Shown here piece after piece: positions 47,292 to 56,061 of a DNA stretch of 64,000 bases; positions within the stretch are counted from its first letter, which is position 1, and each line of letters opens with the position of its first letter. The stretch comes from Acidobacteriota bacterium (GTDB lineage Bacteria; Acidobacteriota; Blastocatellia; Pyrinomonadales; Pyrinomonadaceae). The position numbers and the translations under genes are program-made. Below the pieces are notes generated by a model. It saw only the letters and a program-made list of their open reading frames with translations. It made no database searches and was not told the DNA's origin. The DNA lies in contig JAHBSM010000004.1 of assembly GCA_019639115.1 (NCBI GenBank), forward strand, positions 186,001-250,000, in the 5' to 3' direction.

Positions 47292-48530
47292 ATGAACAGC
47301 TTAAAGTTGTTAAAGCAAGTTCTATTTACGGCGGTATTGTCGGCTTCGGCTGCGGTCTCGAGCCTGGCGATGCAGGCCGACCCGGCTTCGTCGGCTGAAG
47401 CGTCGTCATCGACGGCGGCCTTTGAGGACAGCGTCGCATACGCGATGGTGGCGATCGTTATCGCTGTTGTGGCCGGCGGGATACTAATGTGGCGGCGAAT
47501 TCGTCCGACAACGAATGCACCGACATACAGCTATGAGAATAGTGTTCAGGCAAAGTCCGCGAAGCCGCGTGTGAGCACGCTCGACGACGACCACGTCGAT
47601 ATGGAGCAGGAACTCGAATGGTTCCGCAAGGCAAAACGCTCGTCCGAGCGGCTCGACCGCAGAAAACCAAAGGCCGATCGACGTGGGTCGTCAAGGCGGC
47701 TTGGCGATCTCGTTGTGCCGGAATTTCAGGACGTCGATGAGAACTCGGCCAGAGCATTTCAAGAGAAAATGCGGCGTATCCAGTACGCCCAGCTTCCGAT
47801 CAATTCGTTCATACAGCTCACGGAGGCACGCGATTTCGACAAACTGCCGATCTCTGCTGACCCGGCTCTGCTGAGCGCGATCGAACAAGCCCAGGAAGAG
47901 TTCGAAGAGGACGAGACCGTACGCGAGCTTGCGCTGAAGATCCTAGCTGTATTCCGCAGCCGCAATTCGGTCGAAGCTCTCTCGCAGATGGCGCTCTACG
48001 ATCTTTCGTCAAATCTTAGATCCCGAGCGGTCGCGATCCTTACCGATTTCGATCACGAATCGGTATTTGAAACGATCCTGTTGGCCTGTGCGGACCCGAC
48101 CCGCGAGGTACGCGCTGCGGCGGCACGCGGGCTGTTTCGGCTGAGTTTTGACAGGGCCGAGGCCTGGAAGCGACTAATTGCGACCGAGGATCGGTTTCGT
48201 ATGAGTCACGCCGTAAGAGCGGCAATCGAATCAGGTATCGTGCAGAAATCATTTGACCGGCTTCTGAGCGATGATATGAAGATCGCTTACGAGGCATTCG
48301 TGCTGGTCGCGTTGGTCATACGTTCGGGCGAATTCGCTCCGGTGTTCGATACGATCCGCAATTCACGTGACGATCGCGTCAAAATGGCTTTGCTTCACGT
48401 TCTATCGGTAGTCAAAGAGCCGGCAGGAGCAGCCGAACTCGAATCGCTCATGTCCCTTGACCTGTCAAAAGATGTAGGGCTCCGGCTTAAGGAGACCATC
48501 GACTCCTACCATCAGACCGCCGTTGCGTAA
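47292..48530 (+). CDS. Membrane-anchored HEAT-repeat-like protein
   Basis: The 412-residue protein has a signal-peptide-like start (LLKQVLFTAVLSASAAVSSLA). A second membrane helix follows at about 50-67 (AYAMVAIVIAVVAGGILMWRR), then a basic, low-complexity cytoplasmic linker (RRKPKADRRGSSRRLGDL). The C-terminal helical repeat region (about 185-405) has HEAT-like units such as ACADPTREVRAAAARGLFRL and SRDDRVKMALLHVLSVVKEP. It probably scaffolds proteins at the membrane. The partner is unknown. No ribosome site is obvious before the ATG. It ends near a strong bidirectional hairpin. Confidence 0.78.
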   Translation: MNSLKLLKQVLFTAVLSASAAVSSLAMQADPASSAEASSSTAAFEDSVAYAMVAIVIAVVAGGILMWRRIRPTTNAPTYSYENSVQAKSAKPRVSTLDDDHVDMEQELEWFRKAKRSSERLDRRKPKADRRGSSRRLGDLVVPEFQDVDENSARAFQEKMRRIQYAQLPINSFIQLTEARDFDKLPISADPALLSAIEQAQEEFEEDETVRELALKILAVFRSRNSVEALSQMALYDLSSNLRSRAVAILTDFDHESVFETILLACADPTREVRAAAARGLFRLSFDRAEAWKRLIATEDRFRMSHAVRAAIESGIVQKSFDRLLSDDMKIAYEAFVLVALVIRSGEFAPVFDTIRNSRDDRVKMALLHVLSVVKEPAGAAELESLMSLDLSKDVGLRLKETIDSYHQTAVA

Positions 48531-48561
48531 AGAGGTCGCCGGACAACTTTTAAGATCGATA

Positions 48562-48604
48562 AAGGCCTCGTCAATGTGTCGTGCAGACACGTTGGCGGGG
48601 CCTT
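48562..48604. terminator. Long GU-wobble hairpin terminator
   Basis: The two 19-bp arms (starting AAGGCCTCGTCAATGTGTC) pair completely if G-U pairs are allowed, with a GTGCA loop. It is followed by CGGTTTCC. It lies between the HEAT-protein gene and uvrB. Confidence 0.75.
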
Positions 48605-48631
48605 CGGTTTCCAAAAACACTTTCGATGTTT

Positions 48632-48637
48632 TAGGCT
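48632..48637 (+). promoter_or_regulatory. Putative -10 of uvrB
   Basis: TAGGCT lies 6 nt before the GTG start at 48644, with no clear ribosome site. Confidence 0.25.
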
Positions 48638-48643
48638 CGAATT

Positions 48644-50632
48644 GTGTTATTCAAACTGACAAGCGACAACCAGCCAAAAGGCGACCAGCCTGAAGCGATC
48701 CGCCAGATCGTCGAGGGCATAAACGACGGAGAACGCGACCAGGTGCTGCTCGGTATCACCGGCAGCGGCAAGACCTTTACGATCGCGAATGTCATCAACG
48801 AAGTGCAGCGGCCCACGCTGGTGCTTGCTCACAATAAGACGCTCGCGGCGCAGCTTTATCAGGAATTCAAGACATTTTTTCCGGAGAATGCCGTCGAGTA
48901 TTTCGTTTCCTACTACGATTACTACCAGCCGGAAGCTTACGTGCCAGCATCGGACCTATACATCGAAAAAGAAGCGACCATCAACGACGAGATCGACAGG
49001 CTGCGACTCTCAGCGACCCGTGCTCTGTTTGAGCGGCGAGACGTGATCGTCGTCGCGTCCGTGTCCTGCATATACGGCCTGGGCGATCCGGATGCGTATT
49101 TTGGGATGTTGATGTTCATCGAGCCCGGCATGGAACTCAAGCGCGAGGATCTGCTGCGCAAACTTGTCGAATTGCAATACGAGCGCGTCAATGTAGATTT
49201 CGACCGAGGGACGTTTCGAGTACGCGGTGATGTGGTCGAGGTGTATCCAAGCTATCAGGATCAGGCTTATCGAATAGAGTTCTGGGGCGATGAAGTTGAT
49301 TCGGTCTCGACGATCGATCCGCTGCTAGGCGAGGTGCTCTACAAGCATACGTCGCGGCTGCCCATCTATCCGAAAACGCACTATGTGATGTCGAAGGATA
49401 CGATCAAGCGAGCTCTCAAGACCATCCGCGAAGAACTCGATGAATATGAAAAGGTTCTGGTCGAATCAGGCAAGGTCGTTGAGGCACAGCGGCTGCATCA
49501 GCGGACGATGTACGACCTGGAGATGATCAAGGAGATGGGTTTCTGCCGCGGGATCGAGAACTACTCGCGTCACCTTACGGGTAAGATGCCGGGCGAACCG
49601 CCGCCTACATTGCTTGATTACCTGCCGTCAGACGCTCTGATGGTCATCGACGAATCGCATCAGACGGTCCCCCAGCTCGGAGCAATGTTCAAGGGCGATC
49701 AGTCGCGAAAAGGCACGCTGGTCGAGTACGGATTTCGTCTGCCAAGTGCGAAGGACAATCGGCCGTTGAATTTTGAGGAGTTCGAACAGCGCCGCGGCCA
49801 GACGATCTATGTATCGGCGACGCCGGGATCGTATGAGCTCGAACGAGCGCAGGGAGTCGTTGTTGAGCAGATAATCAGGCCGACCGGGTTGCTCGATCCG
49901 ATAGTCGAGGTCAGGCCCGTAAAGGGTCAGATCGACGATCTGCTGGAAGAATGCCGAGTCCGAGCCGATCGCAACGAACGCGTTCTCGTCACCACGCTCA
50001 CCAAGCGAATGGCAGAGAACCTGAGCGAGTATTTCGCGGAGGTTGGGGTTCGCGTCACCTATCTGCACAGCGATATAGATACTCTCGAGCGCATCAGGAT
50101 TCTTCGCGACCTCAGGCGTGGCGAATTTGACGTGCTCGTCGGTATCAATCTGCTTCGCGAAGGACTGGATCTGCCGGAGGTTTCGCTCGTGGCGATACTG
50201 GACGCGGACAAGGAAGGCTTTCTCCGGAGCGAGCGTTCGCTGATACAAACGATGGGCCGCGCCGCGCGAAATGCCGACGGCAAGGCGATACTCTACGCTG
50301 ACAAGATAACGGATTCGATGCGCAATGCCATCGATGAAACACAGCGTCGGCGTGCGATCCAGGAACAATACAATGAGGAGCATGGGATCACGCCAACCAC
50401 GATCGTGAAATCTATTGACGCCACGCTCGTGACCGCATACGAGGCAGATTACTTCAAGGTGCCTCTGGAACTTGATAAGTTCGAAGAATATTCGCCGAAA
50501 CAACTGAAGGAGACCATCGCTCAGCTTGAGCATGAGATGCGAGCCGCCGCCAAGGATATGAAATTCGAACTGGCGGCCGAGCTCCGCGATAAGCTGAAAT
50601 ATCTCCGGGAACGTGAGGTCGAGTATCGATAA
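48644..50632 (+). CDS. uvrB: Excinuclease ABC subunit UvrB
   Basis: UvrB is the damage-verifying helicase-like subunit of nucleotide-excision repair. The 662-residue protein has the P-loop GITGSGKTF (about 37-45), the beta-hairpin [32 protein letters not shown] and SCIYGLGDP. Helicase motifs follow: [20 protein letters not shown], and [17 protein letters not shown]. The C-terminal UVR motif ([20 protein letters not shown]) binds UvrC. Length and motifs are normal. It starts with GTG and stands alone, ending 220 bp before the next gene. Identification is certain. Confidence 0.99.
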   Translation: MLFKLTSDNQPKGDQPEAIRQIVEGINDGERDQVLLGITGSGKTFTIANVINEVQRPTLVLAHNKTLAAQLYQEFKTFFPENAVEYFVSYYDYYQPEAYVPASDLYIEKEATINDEIDRLRLSATRALFERRDVIVVASVSCIYGLGDPDAYFGMLMFIEPGMELKREDLLRKLVELQYERVNVDFDRGTFRVRGDVVEVYPSYQDQAYRIEFWGDEVDSVSTIDPLLGEVLYKHTSRLPIYPKTHYVMSKDTIKRALKTIREELDEYEKVLVESGKVVEAQRLHQRTMYDLEMIKEMGFCRGIENYSRHLTGKMPGEPPPTLLDYLPSDALMVIDESHQTVPQLGAMFKGDQSRKGTLVEYGFRLPSAKDNRPLNFEEFEQRRGQTIYVSATPGSYELERAQGVVVEQIIRPTGLLDPIVEVRPVKGQIDDLLEECRVRADRNERVLVTTLTKRMAENLSEYFAEVGVRVTYLHSDIDTLERIRILRDLRRGEFDVLVGINLLREGLDLPEVSLVAILDADKEGFLRSERSLIQTMGRAARNADGKAILYADKITDSMRNAIDETQRRRAIQEQYNEEHGITPTTIVKSIDATLVTAYEADYFKVPLELDKFEEYSPKQLKETIAQLEHEMRAAAKDMKFELAAELRDKLKYLREREVEYR

Positions 50633-50852
50633 TCTCCCGTTATGCCTGATATCACTCTGATTTCTGATTCTGGAACGGCGGTGATATTGCAGATTTCCTT
50701 TAAATGACGGGCTGCGCGGCCCGTTGCGATCCGGCGAGATCCCAATTCATCTCAATTTATTTCCTCATAGCCTCGCTAGCGGTCGGTCAGATTGACAATT
50801 TAGGCAACTTGCATTTGCTCGATCCTCACAAGATCGAACGAGGAGGCTGATA

Positions 50853-52265
50853 ATGAACGCACTTACACTGCTTCGCATCGGCGCTACCTCCGTGATCCTC
50901 ACGGTCGTATTCGCTCTTTCCGTATTCTCACAGGCCGCTTCCTGCTATTCGCCGGGAAATGTGATCGTCGCAGATCCTCAGGACCTCACGATCCTGCCTC
51001 ATCTCGATATAGAAAAATTGTATGCCGCTGAGCCGATCTATGGCGATGGCTCTCAGATATTGACCTTGTCAATGAAGATGCGGCACCTTCGCCCTGACCT
51101 GCCGGGACTGAGCCTGCCGCTCGGCACCTGGAACATCATCTACACAACAAGCACAGGCACAAGCCGCTTCGTGCGTATGAGCACATTGCTCGGCAGTCCG
51201 ACATTCAGCTACGGCAATGTCACATTCCTTCTCGGTGTGCCGATATACAACGAGGTCGGCCCGGTCCGCGGCACACTCGGCAACGACGGCCTGATGACGA
51301 TCTACATAGACAAATCGCTCATCGGCAACCCGCCCGCCGGGACGCAATACACCATCTCCGGCCGTACATACCTGAACACACTCGGGGTCGGACTCGTCCA
51401 AACGGACGATTCTGCGGCAACTAGTTATCAGCTCGTCGGCAATGGCGGCTGTACGCCCTGGCAATTTGTCGGCTTTGGACAGAACGGCGACGTGCCTGTA
51501 TCCAATGACTACAATCGAAATGGTACGAGCGACTATGGGGTGTGGAGGCCGGAATCCGGAGTATGGTTCACATACGACGGCGTCACTGCCGAGTTCAACG
51601 TCACGCAGCACGGCTCGGGAACTCTGGGTGACATTCCGGTACCCGGAAATTACGACAACGATAACAAAGGCGATTTCATGGTCTATCGGCCGTCGATAGG
51701 GACGTGGTTCCTGCGTTCGACCGAGACCGGAGCATTCTCGGCAAAGCAATTCGGTATCGCCGAAGATATGCCGATGTCGGGAGATTTCGACGGCGACCGC
51801 GTTGACGACATAGTAGTCTGGCGGCCGTCGAACGGCGTCTGGTACGTGCTGACAAGTGCGGATTCGACATTTATGGCCGCCCAATTCGGCGCAAGCGAAG
51901 ATCGGCCGTTCGTAGGTGATTTCGACGGTGATCGTCGTTCGGACATCGGCGTTTTCCGGCCATCCACCGGCGTATGGTTCCATTACAATATGACCGGCGG
52001 CAATTTTCAGGCCGTACAGTGGGGACTCGGGACCGACGTCATTGCCCCCGGCGACTACGATGGCGACGGCAAGCTCGACCAGGCTGTGTTTCGGCCTTCG
52101 ACCGGAGTTTGGTACATACGCCGGAGCGGAAACGGAGCAATGGACACCATGCAATGGGGACTAAGCACGGACCGCGTCGTTCCTGGTGATTACAATGGAA
52201 ATGGCCGGAGTGATTATGCCGTCTGGCGTCCGTCGAATGGCGTTTGGTACGTTCATTTCCGCTGA
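50853..52265 (+). CDS. Secreted FG-GAP/VCBS-like repeat protein
   Basis: The 470-residue exported protein has a signal peptide (LRIGATSVILTVVFALSVFSQA), then a beta-rich domain (about 30-200) of unknown fold. The C-terminal six repeats (about 205-470) each run roughly 45 residues and contain DYDGDG/DFDGD calcium loops and FRPSTGVWF cores. Closely similar repeats are fused to the di-haem peroxidase at 29430. The first repeat is degenerate (NDYNRNGTSDYG). A clear GAGGAGG site precedes the ATG. The role is unknown; adhesion or ligand binding at the cell surface is plausible for a beta-propeller. A strong terminator follows. Confidence 0.85.
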   Translation: MNALTLLRIGATSVILTVVFALSVFSQAASCYSPGNVIVADPQDLTILPHLDIEKLYAAEPIYGDGSQILTLSMKMRHLRPDLPGLSLPLGTWNIIYTTSTGTSRFVRMSTLLGSPTFSYGNVTFLLGVPIYNEVGPVRGTLGNDGLMTIYIDKSLIGNPPAGTQYTISGRTYLNTLGVGLVQTDDSAATSYQLVGNGGCTPWQFVGFGQNGDVPVSNDYNRNGTSDYGVWRPESGVWFTYDGVTAEFNVTQHGSGTLGDIPVPGNYDNDNKGDFMVYRPSIGTWFLRSTETGAFSAKQFGIAEDMPMSGDFDGDRVDDIVVWRPSNGVWYVLTSADSTFMAAQFGASEDRPFVGDFDGDRRSDIGVFRPSTGVWFHYNMTGGNFQAVQWGLGTDVIAPGDYDGDGKLDQAVFRPSTGVWYIRRSGNGAMDTMQWGLSTDRVVPGDYNGNGRSDYAVWRPSNGVWYVHFR

Positions 52266-52287
52266 TCTCGGCTGAGAACACGGGATC

Positions 52288-52318
52288 GGGGCCGTCACGA
52301 GAGTGCGGCCCCTTTTTT
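52288..52318 (+). terminator. Strong terminator after repeat protein gene
   Basis: A perfect GGGGCCG/CGGCCCC stem is followed by six T. Confidence 0.92.
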
Positions 52319-52357
52319 GCTTTCGTTCCCGGGTTGGTTTTAGCCACGCGGGTGAGA

Positions 52358-52363
52358 TAAATT
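52358..52363 (+). promoter_or_regulatory. Putative -10 of FAD-oxidase gene
   Basis: TAAATT lies 6 nt before the GTG start, with TTGGTT 18 nt upstream as a possible -35. No ribosome site is visible. Confidence 0.3.
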
Positions 52364-52369
52364 AAATCC

Positions 52370-53863
52370 GTGCAGACCATAGCGGCTAAAGACGGCATCG
52401 ACAGCTACCTGATCGATGCCGGCAATATGAAAGGCGGACACGCCGAACAGCTATTTATCCCCGAGTCGGATGTCGAGGTGGCGGCCATTCTGGGCGACGC
52501 GAACAGCTCAGGCACCCCGGTTACCGTTTCAGGAGCGCGGACAGGGACCGTTGGCGGAGCGGTACCATTCGGAGGCATCATCGTCTCGCTCGAGAGGCTT
52601 AACCGTATAAGATCGATCGATCGCGATGCAATGCGTGCGGTGGTCGAGCCCGGAGTGATACTCGCCGATCTTCAGCGAGCCGCAGAGGCCGATGGGTTAT
52701 TCTATCCGCCGGACCCGACCGAATGGAGTTGTCAGATCGGCGGCAACGTCGCTACTAACGCATCGGGAGCAAGGAGCTTCAAATACGGGTCAACGCGTGA
52801 TTTTGTGGAGCGGATCGAGATCTTGCTTGCGGATGGCGACAAGCTGTCGTTGCGGCGCGGCGACGCATTTGCGGATGCTGACGGCAAGATAGAGCTCGTC
52901 ACGGCGTCCGGCACCAAGATCACGGCACGAGTTCCCACGTATCGACGGCCCAACGTCCGCAAGAACGTGTCGGGCTATTACAACGCTGCACCGCTCGACG
53001 CGATCGACCTTTTCATCGGGAGCGAGGGAACTCTCGGAGTGATAACTGAGGTCGAGCTTCGTTTGCTGCCGAAGCCTGAGAGTTTCTTTAGCGGGATCGT
53101 ATTTTTTCGAGATGAGGCCGATCTGCTCGGATTTGTGGATGACGCCCGCTCCCTCGCATTCGCTGCACGCAGGGACCGGAGCCGGCCGTCACAGATCGAC
53201 GCAACTCTGATCGAATATTTTGACTCGAACGCACTGCGATTCATTGCCGAGAAGTTTCCCGAAACGCCCGATGGAATGGCCGGAGCGATATTCTTTGAAC
53301 AAGAGACGACCGCCGCTGACGAGGACGCCTTGCTTGCGGCTTGGAACGACCTTTTGGAGCGCCACCGTGCGGACATCGACAGATCGTGGTTCACGACCAC
53401 CGAAGCCGATCGCGAGAGGATGCGCGCCTTTCGCCATTCGCTGCCGGTTTCGGTGAACGAGCGAGTGGTCCGAAACAAGCAGAAGAAGATCGGCACCGAT
53501 ATGGCGGTACCGGACGAGACATTTCGCGGATTTCTGAAATATCAACGCGAATTGCTCGAGGCGAGCCGCATCGATCATGTGATCTTTGGACATATAGGCG
53601 ACTGCCATCTGCACGCGAATCTGCTGCCGCGTGATGAGGACGAAGCGGTTAGAGCGCGGCATCTCTATGGCCGCCTGATCGCTCAATCTATAATGTTGGG
53701 CGGCTGCATTTCCGCAGAGCACGGCATCGGTAAACTTAAATCCCGCTATCTCTATGTGATGATGGGCGAAAGATATTTGAATGAGATGGCGGAGCTGAAA
53801 CGGACCTTTGATCCTAAGGCGATACTCGGCCGCGGAAATATGATCGACGAGAGATATCTATGA
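52370..53863 (+). CDS. FAD-linked oxidase, GlcD/D-lactate dehydrogenase type
   Basis: The 497-residue enzyme oxidises a 2-hydroxy acid such as D-lactate or glycolate. The PCMH-type FAD-binding domain has PVTVSGARTGTVGGAVPFGG, MRAVVEPGVILADLQ and CQIGGNVATNASGARSFKYG, then GSEGTLGVITEVELRLLPKP. The C-terminal cap has FGHIGDCHLHANLLP and CISAEHGIGKLKSR, with metal-binding histidines as in D-lactate dehydrogenase. The GTG start follows a -10-like TAAATT with no ribosome site. It overlaps the HAD gene by ATGA. D-lactate is the by-product of MurQ action encoded nearby, so a link is possible but unproven. Confidence 0.92.
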   Translation: MQTIAAKDGIDSYLIDAGNMKGGHAEQLFIPESDVEVAAILGDANSSGTPVTVSGARTGTVGGAVPFGGIIVSLERLNRIRSIDRDAMRAVVEPGVILADLQRAAEADGLFYPPDPTEWSCQIGGNVATNASGARSFKYGSTRDFVERIEILLADGDKLSLRRGDAFADADGKIELVTASGTKITARVPTYRRPNVRKNVSGYYNAAPLDAIDLFIGSEGTLGVITEVELRLLPKPESFFSGIVFFRDEADLLGFVDDARSLAFAARRDRSRPSQIDATLIEYFDSNALRFIAEKFPETPDGMAGAIFFEQETTAADEDALLAAWNDLLERHRADIDRSWFTTTEADRERMRAFRHSLPVSVNERVVRNKQKKIGTDMAVPDETFRGFLKYQRELLEASRIDHVIFGHIGDCHLHANLLPRDEDEAVRARHLYGRLIAQSIMLGGCISAEHGIGKLKSRYLYVMMGERYLNEMAELKRTFDPKAILGRGNMIDERYL

Positions 53864-54552
53864 TAAAAGCGATACTTTTCGACTGGAACGGGGTCGTCAT
53901 AGACGACGAACAGATTCAGTGCGAGATATTCAGAGAAGTGATGGGGCCGCACGGCGTAGAACTGACCGATGAAGCCTATTACGCACGGATGGGAATGAAT
54001 GACTGGGCGTTCGTCTCGTCTGTCTTCGAAGAAGCCGGCAAGTCGATCAGCAAGGCTGAGGTGAACTCGATAGTCGAGGCCAAGACAGCCAATTGGCTCG
54101 AACGGCTTCACAAGTCGGTTCCGCTTTTCGACGGTGTGGAGAATTTTATACGCAAATGTGCCGAGGAGTTCACTCTCGGCATTGTTTCGATGGCAAACAG
54201 GACGGAGATCGACGAGGCTCTTGAGCGTACGGGACTGGGGCCATGCTTCTCGGTCATCCTGAGTGCCGAGGACATCGAGACATACAAGCCCGATCCGGCC
54301 TGCTACCGCGAAGGCTTTCGTCAGATCGACCTCGCGCGTATCTCCGCCGATGCTCTGCCGATGGTTCACGCCGACTGCCTCGTGATCGAGGATTCGGCTC
54401 CGGGAGTACAAGCAGGTAAGGCGGCGGGACTGCCGGTTCTGGGCGTCACGAGTTCGGTCTCGGCCGAAGTGCTTCGTGCCGCCGGTGCCGACGCTGTCGC
54501 AAGCCGGCTCGACGACTGGATGCCCGAGACGCTGCGGCGCGTTTTCGTTTAG
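53860..54552 (+). CDS. HAD-superfamily hydrolase, beta-phosphoglucomutase-like
   Basis: The 230-residue haloacid-dehalogenase-type protein has motif I as DWNG (Asp8, Trp9, Asn10) where DxDG is usual, so the second acidic residue is Asn. Motif II is in IVSMANR, motif III near YKPDPACYREGF, and motif IV in CLVIEDSAPGVQAGKAAGL. The helical cap (about 20-90) is of the C1 type of beta-phosphoglucomutases and phosphoglycolate phosphatases. The substitution at Asp+2 may change it from phosphatase to another reaction. The start overlaps the FAD-oxidase stop (ATGA). The gene 15 bp downstream encodes the helical-repeat protein. Confidence 0.87.
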   Translation: MIKAILFDWNGVVIDDEQIQCEIFREVMGPHGVELTDEAYYARMGMNDWAFVSSVFEEAGKSISKAEVNSIVEAKTANWLERLHKSVPLFDGVENFIRKCAEEFTLGIVSMANRTEIDEALERTGLGPCFSVILSAEDIETYKPDPACYREGFRQIDLARISADALPMVHADCLVIEDSAPGVQAGKAAGLPVLGVTSSVSAEVLRAAGADAVASRLDDWMPETLRRVFV

Positions 54553-54567
54553 CTTCGACCTCAACAA

Positions 54568-56061
54568 ATGCCAGATCTATTCATTTCAGAAGAAAAGGCC
54601 CGATCGGGGCTGCTGGATGCGGCTGCGTTCCTGGGCGAACGTATAAACAGTTCGGACGGCCACGCGGAAGCGATGCTTGCGGTCGTTCCGCTGATGCTGG
54701 GCCGAGGTGACGTTGATCTCGCCGCTGAACTTTCAAATGCCGTTGATGACCCATACACGCGGGATCGGTTGCTGGGCCGTGTGGCGTCGGCGTGTGCCGA
54801 AAACGACGACGACGAGTATGCGCTGCAGTTGGCCGACGCGGTCGAAGACGAGGGGCTTCGTCAGCAAACGTTCGAGGCCATCGGCGTTATCAAGGCCGCA
54901 AAAGGCCAGTTCGAAGCGGCACGCGAGGCCGCCGCGCTGACGCCGCATCCGGATTTCGTCTTTGCCGTCATCGCCGATTCGGCCGAGGCTGCGGACAACG
55001 TTGACGCTATGTCGGCTGCGATAGATGCCATCGAGTTTCCTGCAGCGATCGTAGCGGCGTATCACCGAATAGCGGTGCGTTCTATCACGGCAGGCGACCT
55101 AGAAAAGGCTGTCGCGATGCTTGAGAAGGCCGCAGCGGCAGCCGACGGGATCGAGCATGCAGAGGAGCGGATCGGCGCCGTCTGCGACATCGCGGCTGCA
55201 TCGATCGACGCTCGCCGCAACGATCTCGCGATCCGACTCTACGATTCGGCTATGAAGGAAGCTCTGGAGCTGGGCAATGTACACACCGACAGCTTGCTCG
55301 CAGCATGTGCTCTAGGATTCTGTCGTGCCGGCAGCGAGGAATTGTCAGAAAAGGCCCTGGATGAGATCCGCGACAAAGTGCAGATGTCGTACGCACTGCT
55401 CGGTATCGCACGCGAAGAGTGGCGTCGCGAACTAAAGGACACGGCAAAAGAGACGCTTGAGGATGCGTTCGCCGTTGTCGAGAGCCAGCCCGATCACGAG
55501 ATCCGCGACAGCCGTTCGCGAAACGACCTGATGGCAACGATCGCGGTCCAATTTGCCGGGTTCGGCGATACAGCCCGTGCGGTCTCGGCGGCTCGGGCCA
55601 ACCTCGACGACGATCAACGGGAAGCAGCGCTCGGACAGATCGCCCGGATATTGCTGATACAGAACGAACGCGACGAGATTGGCGCTGTCGTAGACGAGAT
55701 AGAAACGCCGCTTGCTCGCGTCTTTGCCTATGCGGCGATGGCCGATCTTGAGATCGAGAATGGCCGGATCGACGAAGCAAAGGCGTTCCTTGCGGCGGCA
55801 GCGGACGAATCCGCCTCCATACCTCAGCCTCAGGCGCGTGCTATCGCGTTCGCCGAGATTGCCGAACGTGCGTCGGCCATCGGTGACGCCGCGTCGGCCG
55901 ATGCAGCCGCTACGCAGCAGATCGCGGCCGTGGCCGAAATAAAAGATGCAAGTGCCAGAGCTACGGCTTTAGCTCGATTGTCCAATATCTACCGCGATGC
56001 GCCGCCGCCGGCATCGGTGACCGTCGAGGTCAATAATCTAATAGACAAGGCCGTATTCTAA
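54568..56061 (+). CDS. Ala/Asp/Glu-rich helical-repeat (TPR-like) protein
   Basis: The 497-residue protein is very acidic and alanine rich, with no signal peptide or membrane segment. Most of it is helices in pairs of about 33-36 residues, for example RDRLLGRVASACAENDDDEYALQLADAV. The pattern fits TPR/SEL-like solenoids but no strict consensus appears. It may act as a scaffold or regulator in the cytosol. It starts 15 bp after the HAD gene and probably shares its transcript. Its TAA overlaps the stop of the convergent decarboxylase gene (CTAA). Confidence 0.78.
   Translation: MPDLFISEEKARSGLLDAAAFLGERINSSDGHAEAMLAVVPLMLGRGDVDLAAELSNAVDDPYTRDRLLGRVASACAENDDDEYALQLADAVEDEGLRQQTFEAIGVIKAAKGQFEAAREAAALTPHPDFVFAVIADSAEAADNVDAMSAAIDAIEFPAAIVAAYHRIAVRSITAGDLEKAVAMLEKAAAAADGIEHAEERIGAVCDIAAASIDARRNDLAIRLYDSAMKEALELGNVHTDSLLAACALGFCRAGSEELSEKALDEIRDKVQMSYALLGIAREEWRRELKDTAKETLEDAFAVVESQPDHEIRDSRSRNDLMATIAVQFAGFGDTARAVSAARANLDDDQREAALGQIARILLIQNERDEIGAVVDEIETPLARVFAYAAMADLEIENGRIDEAKAFLAAAADESASIPQPQARAIAFAEIAERASAIGDAASADAAATQQIAAVAEIKDASARATALARLSNIYRDAPPPASVTVEVNNLIDKAVF

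Noticed and set aside
49628..50533. 301-codon frame antisense to uvrB
   Set aside because: uvrB is certain and the antisense translation has no recognisable features.
51069..52154. 361-codon frame antisense to the FG-GAP protein
   Set aside because: It is produced by the repeated codons of the repeat gene on the other strand.
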